Shown: piece by piece, positions 35,293 to 43,945 of the stretch | Numbering within the stretch: position 1 is the first letter of the stretch | How the letters are laid out: the number at the start of each line of letters is the position of its first letter | Assembly (NCBI RefSeq): GCF_029428875.1 | Contig: NZ_JAJSOO010000001.1 | Location: 4,898,001-4,962,000 of the forward strand | Reading direction: 5' to 3' | DNA from: Streptomyces sp. JH34 | Lineage (GTDB): Bacteria > Actinomycetota > Actinomycetes > Streptomycetales > Streptomycetaceae | Length of the DNA stretch: 64,000 nt | Notes under the pieces: model-generated | What the model saw: the letters and a program-made list of their open reading frames with translations, nothing else | Told to the model about the DNA's origin: nothing | Databases searched by the model: none | Position numbers and translations under genes: made by a program

Positions 35293-36261
35293 TCAGGCGT
35301 ACTGCGCCCGCAGCCTGTCGTGTGTCTCCCGGGAGGCTCCGGTGTGGTCCAGACCCAGCAGCGCGGCACCCAGGACCGGCGGAGCCGAGACCACCCGCAC
35401 CGCGGCCTTCGGGGCCCGTACGGCGAGGAGTTCGGCGATCCGGCCGTCCAGCGCCGGGTGGCGGGCCGCCAGCACACTGCCGCCCAGCACCACCGGCACC
35501 TCCTCGTCCAGCAGCCCGAGCCGGGTCAGCGCGACCGACACCATGGCCACGACCTCGTCCCCCTGCCGTTCCACCAGACCACGCGCGACCGGGTCGCCGG
35601 CCGCGCCGGTGGAGAACAGCACCGGGGTCAGTTCGTGACGGCGCCCGAACGGGATGTGTCCCAGGTGCAGTGCCTCGATCAGCGCGTACACCGAGTCGAG
35701 CCCGAAGTGCCCGGGCAGGGTCCGCGCCAGCTCGGTCGGCTCACCGCGGCCGTCCTCGGCCCTCGCCGCGAACCACATCGCCTCCTCGGCGAGCCCCGAA
35801 CCGCCGCCCCAGTCACCGGACATCCGGCCGATCGCGGGGAACCGGGCGGTGGCGCCGTCCGGCCGCATCCCGACGCAGTTGATCCCCGCCCCGCACACCA
35901 CGGCCACCCCACGGGGCTCGTCCACCCCCGCGCGCAGTATCGCGAAGGTGTCGTTGCGCACCTCCACCGTCCGCCCCCAGTCGCGGGCTCGCAACGCCGC
36001 GGCCAACCCCCGTTCCTCGACCGGTAGATCGGCGTTGGCGAGACAGGCCGACACATGCTCGACCCCGGTCACCCCGGCCTGCGCGAACGCGGCGCCCACC
36101 GCCGTCCCCAGCCCGTCCACAGCCACGTCGACCCCGACGACGGGCGGCTGGAAGCCACCCCCGCGCGCGGTCCCGAGGACCGTTCCGTCGGCGCCGATCA
36201 CGGCGACGTCGGTCTTGCTGTTGCCCGCGTCGATCGCGAGCACATGTGCGGTCAGGCCCAC
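35293..36261 (-). CDS. csnK: amino-sugar kinase CsnK (BadF/BadG, NagK-like)
   Basis: A 322-residue ASKHA-fold kinase of the BadF/BadG/BcrA group, as in mammalian N-acetylglucosamine kinase. The phosphate-1 motif DAGNSKTDVAVIGADG is at the N-terminus; the adenosine-side GAGINCVG and a C-terminal VVLGGSVL motif follow. The GTG at 36261 overlaps csnH by ten bases and has GGGAG eight bases upstream. It should phosphorylate glucosamine or a related product released by CsnH, the last step of oligosaccharide use. Last gene of the operon. Confidence 0.82.
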   Translation of the reverse strand: MGLTAHVLAIDAGNSKTDVAVIGADGTVLGTARGGGFQPPVVGVDVAVDGLGTAVGAAFAQAGVTGVEHVSACLANADLPVEERGLAAALRARDWGRTVEVRNDTFAILRAGVDEPRGVAVVCGAGINCVGMRPDGATARFPAIGRMSGDWGGGSGLAEEAMWFAARAEDGRGEPTELARTLPGHFGLDSVYALIEALHLGHIPFGRRHELTPVLFSTGAAGDPVARGLVERQGDEVVAMVSVALTRLGLLDEEVPVVLGGSVLAARHPALDGRIAELLAVRAPKAAVRVVSAPPVLGAALLGLDHTGASRETHDRLRAQYA

Positions 36262-37517
36262 GCCAGGTGCTCCCGGTTGTGCGCGATCAGCTTGTCGGTG
36301 AGCGCCTCGGCGTACTCGAACTGGCCGATCAGGGGGTGTGCCAGCAGCGCCTTGAACACCCGGTCGCGGCCTCCGCGCAGCGCGGCGTCCAGGGCCAGGT
36401 CCTCGTAGGCGGTGACGTGCCCGATCAGCCCCGCGTACAGCGGGTCCAGCGCGGGTACGGCGAGCGGGGAGGCACCCGTGCCGTCGACCCGTGCCTGGAC
36501 CTCGATCACCGCGTCGTCCGGCAGGAACGGCAGCGTCCCCCTGTTGTACGTGTTGACCACCTGCACCGTGGAGCCGCCCCCGCCGAGCAGCGAGGACGCC
36601 AGGTCCACGGCCGCCTCCGAGTAGAAGGCCCCGCCCCGCTTGCCGAGCAGCGCGGGCTTCTCGTCCAGAGCGGGGTCGCCGTACATCTCCAGGAGTTCCT
36701 TCTCCATCGCGGCCACCTCGGCGGCGCGGGACGGCTTCGTCCCGAGCTCCCTCACGACTTCGTCGTGCGCGTAGAAGTACCGCAGGTAGTACGAGGGGAC
36801 GACGCCGAGCCGGTCCACGATCTGCCGGGGCATGCGCAGGTCGCCGGCGATCGCGTCGCCGTGCTCCGCGAGCAGCTTCGGCAGGACGTCCTCGCCGTCC
36901 GGGCCGCCGAGACGCACCCCGAGCTCCCACGTCAGGTGGTTCAGCCCGACATGGTCGAGGTGCACCTCACCGGGCGTCACGTCGAGCAGCGCGGCGAACT
37001 TCCGCTGGAAGCCGATCGCCACGTTGCACAGGCCGACCGCCTTGTGCCCGGCCTGGAGCAGAGCCCTGGTCACGATCCCGACCGGGTTGGTGAAGTCGAT
37101 GATCCACGCGTCGGGATTGGTGCGGCGGACCCGCTCGGCGATGTCGAGGACGACCGGCACCGTGCGCAGCGCCTTGGCCAGACCGCCCGCTCCGGTGGTC
37201 TCCTGGCCGACGCAACCGCATTCGAGCGGCCAGGTCTCGTCCTGGTCGCGGGCGGCCTGCCCGCCGACGCGGAGCTGGAGCAGCACCGCGTCGGCGCCGG
37301 CGACCCCGGCGTCCAGGTCGGAGGTGGTGACGATCTTCCCGGGGTGGCCCTGCCTGGCGAAGATCCGCCGCGCCAGGCCGCCGACCAGCTCCAGCCGGTC
37401 GGCCGCCGGGTCGACGAGCACGAGCTCCTCCACCGGCAGGGTGTCCCGCAGCCGCGCGAAGCCGTCGATCAGTTCGGGGGTGTAGGTGGACCCGCCACCA
37501 ACTACTGCGAGCTTCAT
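36252..37517 (-). CDS. csnH: family GH4 glycosidase CsnH (6-phospho-beta-glucosidase type)
   Basis: A 421-residue NAD- and metal-dependent glycosidase. The dinucleotide motif VVGGGSTYTPELIDGF opens the protein; the metal-binding GLCNVAIGF cysteine/asparagine and GLNHLTW histidine are present. GH4 enzymes use redox-assisted elimination, not two acidic residues. The family name implies a 6-phosphate substrate, but the sugar here is imported by an ABC system and arrives unphosphorylated, so the true substrate may be a free amino-disaccharide or one first phosphorylated by CsnK. Five bases separate it from csnG. Confidence 0.87.
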   Translation of the reverse strand: MKLAVVGGGSTYTPELIDGFARLRDTLPVEELVLVDPAADRLELVGGLARRIFARQGHPGKIVTTSDLDAGVAGADAVLLQLRVGGQAARDQDETWPLECGCVGQETTGAGGLAKALRTVPVVLDIAERVRRTNPDAWIIDFTNPVGIVTRALLQAGHKAVGLCNVAIGFQRKFAALLDVTPGEVHLDHVGLNHLTWELGVRLGGPDGEDVLPKLLAEHGDAIAGDLRMPRQIVDRLGVVPSYYLRYFYAHDEVVRELGTKPSRAAEVAAMEKELLEMYGDPALDEKPALLGKRGGAFYSEAAVDLASSLLGGGGSTVQVVNTYNRGTLPFLPDDAVIEVQARVDGTGASPLAVPALDPLYAGLIGHVTAYEDLALDAALRGGRDRVFKALLAHPLIGQFEYAEALTDKLIAHNREHLAWA

Positions 37518-37522
37518 GGTTC

Positions 37523-38425
37523 TCAGCCCTTTACTCCGGTGAGGGTGACGCCTTCTACGAAGGCCTTCTGTGCGAAGAAGAACACGATGACGACCGGTGC
37601 CATGACGAGCAGCGTGGCGGCCATCGTCAGGTTCCAGTTGACCGCGTGGGCGCTCTTGAAGGACTCCAGGCCGTAGCTCAGGGTCCAGGCGCCCGGGTTC
37701 TGCGCGGCGTAGATCTGCGGTCCGAAGTAGTCGTTCCAGCAGTAGAAGAACTGGAAGAGCGCGACGGCCGCGATCCCCGGCTTGGCCATCGGGACGACGA
37801 TCTTCAGCAGGGTGCGGAACTCACCGCACCCGTCGACCTTCGCCGACTCGATGTACTCCTGCGGAATGGTCAGCAGGAACTGCCGCAGCAGGAAGATCGA
37901 GTAGGCGTCGCCGAACGCCATCGGGATGATCAGCGGCCACAGCGAGCCCGAGAGGTGGAACTGCTGCGCCCACACCAGGTACATCGGGATGATGACGACC
38001 TGCGGCGGCAGCATCATCGTGGAGATGACGAGCATCATCGCCGTACGCCGGCCACGGAAGCGGAACTTGGCCAGGGCGTAGGCGACCGGCACGGACGAGC
38101 ACACCGTGAACACGGTGCCCAGCAGCGCGTACATCAGCGAGTTGCGCCACCAGTCGAGGAACCCGGGTGTGTGGAAGACCGTCGAGTAGTTCGACCAGTT
38201 CCACGAGCCGGGCCACAGATCGCCGCTCATCGCCTGGTCGTCGCTCATCACGGACGTGAGGAGAACGAACACGAACGGCAGGACGAAGAACAGGGCGAGC
38301 GCGACGGCCACGGAGTGGACCGCGATCCAGTTCAGGATCCGCTTGCGCCGGTGCCTGGCAGCGTCGGCGCCGCTCGGACGGCTCGGCACGGCGGTGTCCG
38401 GCCTGGTCAGGGTGGTGGTGGTCAT
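37523..38425 (-). CDS. csnG: sugar ABC permease CsnG (MalG type)
   Basis: A 300-residue CUT1 permease with six membrane spans. The EAA loop, which contacts the ATPase, is EYIESAKVDGCGEFRTLLKIVVPMAKPGIAAVALFQF at about residues 190-225. The arginine-rich cytoplasmic N-terminus and the late VEGVTLTGVKG tail are usual for MalG homologues. Start lies one base after the csnF stop. It forms the pore with CsnF. No ATPase gene is in the operon, so MsiK, the shared Streptomyces sugar-import ATPase, probably drives it. Confidence 0.88.
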   Translation of the reverse strand: MTTTTLTRPDTAVPSRPSGADAARHRRKRILNWIAVHSVAVALALFFVLPFVFVLLTSVMSDDQAMSGDLWPGSWNWSNYSTVFHTPGFLDWWRNSLMYALLGTVFTVCSSVPVAYALAKFRFRGRRTAMMLVISTMMLPPQVVIIPMYLVWAQQFHLSGSLWPLIIPMAFGDAYSIFLLRQFLLTIPQEYIESAKVDGCGEFRTLLKIVVPMAKPGIAAVALFQFFYCWNDYFGPQIYAAQNPGAWTLSYGLESFKSAHAVNWNLTMAATLLVMAPVVIVFFFAQKAFVEGVTLTGVKG

Positions 38426-38426
38426 G

Positions 38427-39425
38427 TCAGTCCTCCGCCGGGATGAGGCCGACGCTCTTGCGCATCAGCAGAAGGGTCACGGCCATGGCGATGGCGAAGA
38501 GCACGAGGGAGAGGACGCACGCGGCGCCGGTGTTGAAGTTCTGGAAGCCCAGCGAGTACACGAGCTGCGGAACCGTCAGGGTGGAGTGGTCCGGATATCC
38601 GGGCTGGATCACCGTGCCGGGACCGATGGAGACGCCCGAGGCGAGCTTCCCCGCGACGAGGGCCTGCGTGTAGTACTGCATCGTCTGCACCACTCCGGTG
38701 ACGACGGCGAACAGCACGATCGGGGTGATGGCGGGCCAGGTGACGTAGCGGAACTTCGCCCAGGCGCCCGCGCCGTCCAGGTCGGCGGCCTCGTACTGCT
38801 CCTTCGGCACGTCCAGCAGCGAGGCCATGAAGATGACCATCAGGTCGCCGATGCCCCACAGGGAGAGCAGGACCAGCGAGGGCTTCGACCAGTCCGGGTC
38901 GTTGAACCAGTTCGGGCCGTGCAGGCCGACCCACGACAGCATCTCGTTGACCGGCCCGGTGGACGGGTTGAGGAGGAAGACGAAGGCGACCGTGGCCGCG
39001 ACGGGCGGGGCCAGGTACGGGATGTAGAACGCCGTGCGGAACAGACCCGCACCCGTCTTGATCTTCGTGATCAGCAGGCCGATGCCGAGGCCGAAGACCA
39101 CGCGCAGCGCGACCATCACGACGACCAGCCACAGCGTGTTCCACAGGGCCGGGCCGAACAGCGGCATCTGCTCCAGCACGTACCGCCAGTTCCGCAGCCC
39201 CACGAAGGTGGGCGCCTTGATCTGGTTGTAGTGCATGAACGAGAAGTAGACGGTCGCGATCAGCGGGTATCCGAAGAAGACCGAGAACCCGACGATCCAG
39301 GGCGAGAGGAACCCCAGGTTGCGCAGCCGCTCACGGTTCCGCTTGCGCCGCAGGGGAGAGTCGCGGGGGGCCGGATCAGTCGCCCGTCCCGCGGACTTCG
39401 CCGGGGTGGAGAGGGACAGTGCCAT
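38427..39425 (-). CDS. csnF: sugar ABC permease CsnF (MalF type)
   Basis: A 332-residue CUT1 permease with six to seven spans. An N-terminal basic stretch (RRKRNRERLRN) precedes the first span. The EAA loop appears as EQYEAADLDGAGAWAKFRYVTWPAITPIVLF at about 220-250. It lies 11 bases after csnE. Together with CsnG it imports oligosaccharides delivered by CsnE. Confidence 0.88.
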   Translation of the reverse strand: MALSLSTPAKSAGRATDPAPRDSPLRRKRNRERLRNLGFLSPWIVGFSVFFGYPLIATVYFSFMHYNQIKAPTFVGLRNWRYVLEQMPLFGPALWNTLWLVVVMVALRVVFGLGIGLLITKIKTGAGLFRTAFYIPYLAPPVAATVAFVFLLNPSTGPVNEMLSWVGLHGPNWFNDPDWSKPSLVLLSLWGIGDLMVIFMASLLDVPKEQYEAADLDGAGAWAKFRYVTWPAITPIVLFAVVTGVVQTMQYYTQALVAGKLASGVSIGPGTVIQPGYPDHSTLTVPQLVYSLGFQNFNTGAACVLSLVLFAIAMAVTLLLMRKSVGLIPAED

Positions 39426-39436
39426 GACTCGGCTCC

Positions 39437-40777
39437 TCAGTTTTCCGACTGGACGTTGTCGGCGTCGATCTGGTCGTCGAGGTCCTTCAGGGCGCGGTGC
39501 AGGTCCTTCGTCCTGCCTGCCTCGACGGACTGCGAGAAGTCACCGAACGAGTTGATGTACTGACCGCCGTTGTTCGAGGGAGGGACGGCCTGGCTGTGCG
39601 GGTTCCGCGCGATCTCGATGAAGGCGCGGAACGCCGGATCCGCGTCCAGATCGGGGGACTTGAGCGCCTCGAAGGTGGACGGCACGTTGTGGATCGCGTT
39701 GGCGAAGCGGACGACCGGCTCCGTGTCGACCGTCAGGTACTTCACCAGTTCCCACGCCGCGTTCTGATGCATGCTGCTGTGCGCGATGCCGGCCACGGTG
39801 CCGGTCAGATAGCCGCGTCCGTACGTGTCCGCCTGGTCGTCGGGGACCGGCAGCGGGGCGACCGCCCAGTCGAAGTCCGCCTTCGCCTCGTCGAGCATCA
39901 GCCCGCGCCACTCGCCGTCCAGGTGCATGGCGAGCTTGCCGGTCAGGAAGCCGTTCTGGGACGACATCTCGTCACCGAAGCGGGCGCGGAGCCCCTCCAT
40001 GGCCGCGTAGCCGCCCTGGGCGTCGGAGAGGTCGCGCATGGTGGTGAAGAAGTCCTCGGTCTTCGGCTCGTCGGCGAGCTTCGCCCTGCCCTCGTCGTCG
40101 AAGTACTCCGGACCCCACTGCGCGAACATCCGGTCGGGGGAGTTCTGGTACAGCTGGAAGTTCGGCATGAAGCCGGCGCGCTTCAGCGAGCCGTCCTTGT
40201 TCCGCTGCGTCAGCTTGACCGCGTCGGCCTTCATCTCGGACATGGTGCGCGGGGGCCGGGCGATGCCCGCCGCCTCGAAGGCGTCCTTGTTGTAGTACAT
40301 GCCGAACGCGTCGGCGAGCAGAGGCGTCGCACACTGCACGCCCTCGTACCGCGTGTAGTCCAGCAGGGTCTTCGGGAAGACCTTCTCCTTGTCGATCCCG
40401 CTCTTCTCCATGAACGGGTCGAGATCCACCCACATGCCGGACGAGCAGTACTGCCCGACGTTGTTGGTGGTGAAGGACGTCACGACGTCGGGTGCGTCGC
40501 CGCCGCCCGCGCGCAGCGCCTGGTTGATCGTCTCGTCGCTCACGTTGCCGGTGGAGACGACGTCGATGTTCGGATGGAGCTTCTCGAAGCGGGCGATGTT
40601 CTCGTTGATCGCCTCGACCTCGCCGGGCGCCGACCAGCCGTGCCAGAACTTCAGCGTGACGGGCTTCGTGGGGTCGTCGGTGTTGCTGCCGGTACTCGGG
40701 TTGGCGCAGCCGGACAGCAGCAGCGCGGCTGCGCCGAGCGCCAGGGGCACGCGGGTACGAAAGCGCCGTGGCGCCAT
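39437..40777 (-). CDS. csnE: oligosaccharide-binding lipoprotein CsnE
   Basis: A 446-residue extracellular binding protein. The type II signal peptide ends in LLLSGC, giving lipidated Cys24. The mature part begins with KPVTLKFWHGWSAPGEVEAINENIARFEKLHPNIDV, the typical CUT1 solute-binding start, and contains the MYYNKDAF strand. It captures glucosamine-containing oligosaccharides if the csn assignment is right. A good AAGGAAG ribosome site precedes the ATG. The 120-base gap from csnR may hold an internal promoter; no operator like that upstream of csnR is visible there. Confidence 0.87.
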   Translation of the reverse strand: MAPRRFRTRVPLALGAAALLLSGCANPSTGSNTDDPTKPVTLKFWHGWSAPGEVEAINENIARFEKLHPNIDVVSTGNVSDETINQALRAGGGDAPDVVTSFTTNNVGQYCSSGMWVDLDPFMEKSGIDKEKVFPKTLLDYTRYEGVQCATPLLADAFGMYYNKDAFEAAGIARPPRTMSEMKADAVKLTQRNKDGSLKRAGFMPNFQLYQNSPDRMFAQWGPEYFDDEGRAKLADEPKTEDFFTTMRDLSDAQGGYAAMEGLRARFGDEMSSQNGFLTGKLAMHLDGEWRGLMLDEAKADFDWAVAPLPVPDDQADTYGRGYLTGTVAGIAHSSMHQNAAWELVKYLTVDTEPVVRFANAIHNVPSTFEALKSPDLDADPAFRAFIEIARNPHSQAVPPSNNGGQYINSFGDFSQSVEAGRTKDLHRALKDLDDQIDADNVQSEN

Positions 40778-40897
40778 AGCGGACTTCCTTTGCAGCGGGA
40801 CTTCGCGGGGACGGGGGCACCGGGGACGGGCCGCCGGGTACGGGGGCCGTACACGCCAACGGGCTCAGACGGCTGGCGCGTTGCGGTGGCGGGTGGT

Positions 40898-42058
40898 TCA
40901 GGCGGTGTCGAAGACGCTGTCGCGTGCCTGGGCGAGGGCCGTCCGCAGCGCGCCGGTCAGGATCGGGTCGCCCTCGATGTCGCTGACGCGGAGGAGCGGC
41001 CGGGGCAGCGCCAGACCGGTCATCTCTGCCTCGACCCGCTCGCGGAGTTCCTCCCCGCCGGCCTGGGCCACCCCGCCGGAGAGGACGACCAGGTCGGGGT
41101 CGACCACGGCGACCACGGAGGCCAGGCCCGTGGCCAGCCTGCGGGCGACCTCCGCCCGCACGGCCTCGTCGGCGAGGGCTTCGGCCAGCGGCCTGCCCCC
41201 GGCCAGGTCGCGCACGGCGGGGCAGGAGACCTGGCTCTGGAATCCGCCGCCCGCGTCCGGGCCGGCCCAGTCGGCGGCCCCTCCGCGCGCGAGCGGGGCG
41301 CCGGGCAACGGCATGTAGCCGATCTCCCCGGCGCCGCCCGTGGCGCCGCGCAGGAGGGTGCCGCCCAGCACGATCGCGGCGCCCACGCCTTCGTCGAGAT
41401 AGGCGAGGACGAAGTGGTCGTGGTCCTGCGCCGCGCCCTCGTACTGCTCGGCGATGGCCGCGAGGTTCACGTCGTTCTCTATGACGACGGGCCTTCCGAC
41501 CACCTCGGCGAGGTCCGCGAGCAGGGTGCGCGAGTGCCAGCCGGGCAGATGGGGCGCGTAGCGCAGCTGCCCGGTGTGCGGATCGATCGCGCCGGGTGTG
41601 CCGATCACCACGGCGTCGAGGTCGTCGTGGCCGAGACCCGTCCGGCCGAGGGCGCCGTCCACGGCTTCGGCGACGAGCTGGGCGGTGCGGTGACGTACGT
41701 CGTCCGCGACGGCGTCGGCCTCGACACGGCAGGAGCCGACCACGGCGCCGGTGACGTCCGCGACGACGGCGTCTATGCCGGTGGGGCCGACGGAGAGCGC
41801 GGCGACATGGGCGGCGGCCGGGACGATCTCGTAGAGCACGGCGTTCGGCCCCGGCCGACCGCTCTGGCTGCCCGTCGACCTGACCAGGCCGGCGTCCTCC
41901 AGCCTCGCCAGCAGCTGGGAGGCCGTGGGCTTGGACAGCCCGGTCAGTTCACCGATGCGGGTGCGGGTGAGAGGCCCCTGGGTGACCAGGAGATCGAGCG
42001 CCGCCCGGTCGTTCATGGCTCGCAGCACGCGAGGGGTACCCGGTGTCGTTCCGGCCAT
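40898..42058 (-). CDS. csnR: ROK-family repressor CsnR
   Basis: A 386-residue regulator. The N-terminal winged helix (about 12-75) has the recognition segment LTRTRIGELTGLSKPTASQLLARLEDAGLV. The ROK sugar-kinase fold follows, with VGSCRVEADAV, GTPGAID and the acceptor-site ENDVNLAAIAE. The usual ROK zinc motif (CxCGxxGCxE) is absent; GGAGEIGYMP is followed directly by a Pro/Ala/Gly segment. In Streptomyces CsnR represses its own operon and the csnA chitosanase until chitosan oligosaccharides appear. A matching half-palindrome operator is just upstream. Confidence 0.85.
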   Translation of the reverse strand: MAGTTPGTPRVLRAMNDRAALDLLVTQGPLTRTRIGELTGLSKPTASQLLARLEDAGLVRSTGSQSGRPGPNAVLYEIVPAAAHVAALSVGPTGIDAVVADVTGAVVGSCRVEADAVADDVRHRTAQLVAEAVDGALGRTGLGHDDLDAVVIGTPGAIDPHTGQLRYAPHLPGWHSRTLLADLAEVVGRPVVIENDVNLAAIAEQYEGAAQDHDHFVLAYLDEGVGAAIVLGGTLLRGATGGAGEIGYMPLPGAPLARGGAADWAGPDAGGGFQSQVSCPAVRDLAGGRPLAEALADEAVRAEVARRLATGLASVVAVVDPDLVVLSGGVAQAGGEELRERVEAEMTGLALPRPLLRVSDIEGDPILTGALRTALAQARDSVFDTA

Positions 42059-42079
42059 GAGCGGCGCACCCGCCTTCTG

Positions 42080-42096
42080 TTAGGAAACTTTACTGT
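42080..42096 (-). promoter_or_regulatory. candidate CsnR operator
   Basis: TTAGGAAA-C-TTTACTGT is an imperfect palindrome with one perfect left arm; the ideal right arm would be TTTCCTAA (5 of 8 match). ROK-type operators with AAA-N-TTT centres are known upstream of csn and chitosanase genes. It lies 21 bases from the csnR start and would also cover the divergent direction. Confidence 0.6.
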
Positions 42097-42111
42097 CGAT
42101 GGGAGGAAGGT

Positions 42112-42318
42112 ATGGCGGGCGTCACGGAGCCGTCAATGGTGTCTGGTCGCAGAGCTACCGAAGTGTTACCTACCGCCTGGTGCCACGTCAGGGCCGGGGC
42201 CCTAGGGTCGGACCGCGGGCGGGCACCGGAAGCAGGTGCCGGGGCGGGCACGCTCCCCGGGCGGCCGGCCGTCACGTCGGGGGAGTCCGGGTGCGATCAC
42301 TGCTGCGAGCGACGCTGA
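42112..42318 (+). CDS. possible small ORF divergent from csnR
   Basis: A 68-codon frame beginning at an ATG with a very strong GGAGGAAGG ribosome site. It contains a rare TTA leucine codon (bldA-dependent in Streptomyces) and two internal ATGs, has weaker third-position GC than its neighbours, and overlaps the start of the lipoprotein gene. I recognise no domain. It may be a leader peptide or just a chance frame behind a purine-rich leader. Low confidence. Confidence 0.25.
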   Translation: MAGVTEPSMVSGRRATEVLPTAWCHVRAGALGSDRGRAPEAGAGAGTLPGRPAVTSGESGCDHCCERR

Positions 42319-42815
42319 CCACTGTGCTCCTGCCCCTCGGGGCGGTCGCCGGGCTCTCGTCCTGCGTGCTGACGAACGCGCCCGTGGCCATGGACTTCGG
42401 TTACCGGCTGGAGGGCGGGGACATTTTGATCGCCGTGCCTCTCTGCCCCGCGGAGACCGTCCACGGCGCCCGGATCGAGACGGGCGTGGACGGCGAGGGG
42501 CGGGGCGACGGCTTCGAGACCCTGTGGAGCGCGAGCGGCCCGCGGTCGCCGGAAGTGAGCCGTGGCGTGTTCTTCGTGGACGGCGTGCGCAGTTTCACCA
42601 CTCAGGAGGAGCCGCGGTCGAAGCCCCTGCCGAAGGTCTTCTACGTCAGTACGCGTACCGCGTCCGCCGGCGAGGTCGAGGAGGCGGGCAGCGGTTCGGT
42701 CGACCTGGGCGGACTGAAGTCGGTGACGCTGGGTGAGGACGAGTTCCTGACCTACCGCGGCAGGATCATGACGCGCGAGGAGATCAACGCGCAGCGCACG
42801 TGTCCGGGCGACTGA
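42291..42815 (+). CDS. small secreted lipoprotein of unknown function
   Basis: A 174-residue protein. The GTG start has GGGGAG five bases upstream. The signal peptide ends AGLSSC, a good lipobox, giving a lipidated Cys25. The mature part has a MDFGYRLEGGDILIAVPLCPAETVHGARI core, alternating strands, and ends with a helix EEINAQRTCPGD; no family is recognised. Two cysteines beyond the lipobox (PLCP and RTCPGD) may form a disulphide. A long terminator hairpin follows 15 bases past the stop. It stands alone between csnR and the MscS gene. Confidence 0.75.
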   Translation: MRSLLRATLTTVLLPLGAVAGLSSCVLTNAPVAMDFGYRLEGGDILIAVPLCPAETVHGARIETGVDGEGRGDGFETLWSASGPRSPEVSRGVFFVDGVRSFTTQEEPRSKPLPKVFYVSTRTASAGEVEEAGSGSVDLGGLKSVTLGEDEFLTYRGRIMTREEINAQRTCPGD

Positions 42816-42830
42816 CCGGCCCGACGACGC

Positions 42831-42872
42831 ACGCGAGGGGCGCCCCGCGGTCTCGCGGAGCGCCCCTCGCGT
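42831..42872. terminator. bidirectional hairpin terminator
   Basis: A 13-pair outer stem (ACGCGAGGGGCGC with complement) with an inner 5-pair stem and GTCT loop sits between the convergent lipoprotein and MscS genes. It should serve both. Confidence 0.8.
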
Positions 42873-42880
42873 GGCCTGTA

Positions 42881-43945
42881 CTACTTCGACAGGTTGGGCG
42901 GCGCTATCGGGGTCGCCGCCAGCGACTGCGGTGACGTCGCCGAGGCGTACGCCGACGGGGCCGCCATGGCCGCCGTCGGGTCGGCGACGGACTCGCCGTC
43001 CGGCTGTGCGGGAACGACGCCGATCATCCGGATGCCGGCCGCGTCCAGGGCCTGCTTGATACGCCAGCGCAGCTCGCGCTCGACGCCCAGCGACTTGCCC
43101 GGCATGGTCTTGGCCGTGACCCGCACGGTCATCGAGTCGAGCAGCACCGCGTCCAGACCGAGGACCTCCACCGGGCCCCACAGCCGCTCCGACCAGGGCT
43201 CTTCCTTGGTCATGGTCTCGCCGGCCCCGGCGATCGCCTTGCGGACCAGGTCGAGGTCCTCCACCGGGCGGACCGTGACGTCGACGCCGGCCGTGGACCA
43301 GCCCTGGCTGAGGTTGCCGATCCGCTTGACCTCACCGTTGCGGACGTACCAGATCTCGCCGTTGTCGCCGCGCAGCTTGGTGACCCGCAGTCCCACCTCG
43401 ATGACCTCTCCGGAGGCGACACCCGCGTCGACGGTGTCCCCGACGCCGTACTGGTCCTCCAGGATCATGAAGACGCCGGAGAGGAAGTCGGTGACGAGGT
43501 TGCGCGCCCCGAAGCCCAGGGCCACACCGGCGACCCCCGCGGAGGCCAGCAGGGGGGCCAGGTTGATCTGGAAGGCGCCCAGGATCATCAGGGCCGCGGT
43601 GCCCATGATCAGGAACGACGTGACCGAGCGGAGTACCGAGCCGATGGCCTCGGAGCGCTGACGGCGGCGTTCCGCGTTGACCAGCAGGCCACCGAGGGCC
43701 GTGCCCTCCACGGCCTGGGCGCTGCGGTTCATGCGGTCGATGAGGTTGGTCAGGGCACGCCGGATCAGGTAGCGCAGCACGATCGCGATGGCCGCGATGA
43801 GGAGGATGCGCAGACCGGTGTTCAGCCAGGTGGACCAGTTCTCCTCGACCCAGCCTGCGGCGTTCCCGGCCCGCTCGGCGGCTTCGTCCAGCGAGCCGGC
43901 GGCGCCGGGGGACCGGGTCGCGGCCAGGAGGGCGGACAAGGACAC
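42881..43945 (-). CDS. MscS-family mechanosensitive ion channel
   Basis: A 354-residue membrane protein starting at a GTG (43945) behind GGAGGT. Three spans: about 40-60 (TGLRILLIAAIAIVLRYLI), 105-125 and the pore-lining helix at about 135-165 (LLASAGVAGVALGFGARNLVTDFLSGVFMI), rich in Ala/Gly as in MscS TM3. The cytoplasmic beta domain follows (GDTVDAG..GEVIEVGLRVTKLRGDNGEIWYVRNGEVKRIGN), then an alpha/beta end domain and a disordered Ala/Ser/Pro tail. It opens under membrane tension to relieve hypo-osmotic shock. Confidence 0.9.
   Translation of the reverse strand: MSLSALLAATRSPGAAGSLDEAAERAGNAAGWVEENWSTWLNTGLRILLIAAIAIVLRYLIRRALTNLIDRMNRSAQAVEGTALGGLLVNAERRRQRSEAIGSVLRSVTSFLIMGTAALMILGAFQINLAPLLASAGVAGVALGFGARNLVTDFLSGVFMILEDQYGVGDTVDAGVASGEVIEVGLRVTKLRGDNGEIWYVRNGEVKRIGNLSQGWSTAGVDVTVRPVEDLDLVRKAIAGAGETMTKEEPWSERLWGPVEVLGLDAVLLDSMTVRVTAKTMPGKSLGVERELRWRIKQALDAAGIRMIGVVPAQPDGESVADPTAAMAAPSAYASATSPQSLAATPIAPPNLSK

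Noticed and set aside
39497..42205. 902-residue plus-strand frame opposite csnE and csnR
   Set aside because: Low-complexity Arg/Gly/Val-rich translation with no recognisable domain; csnE and csnR on the other strand are unmistakable.
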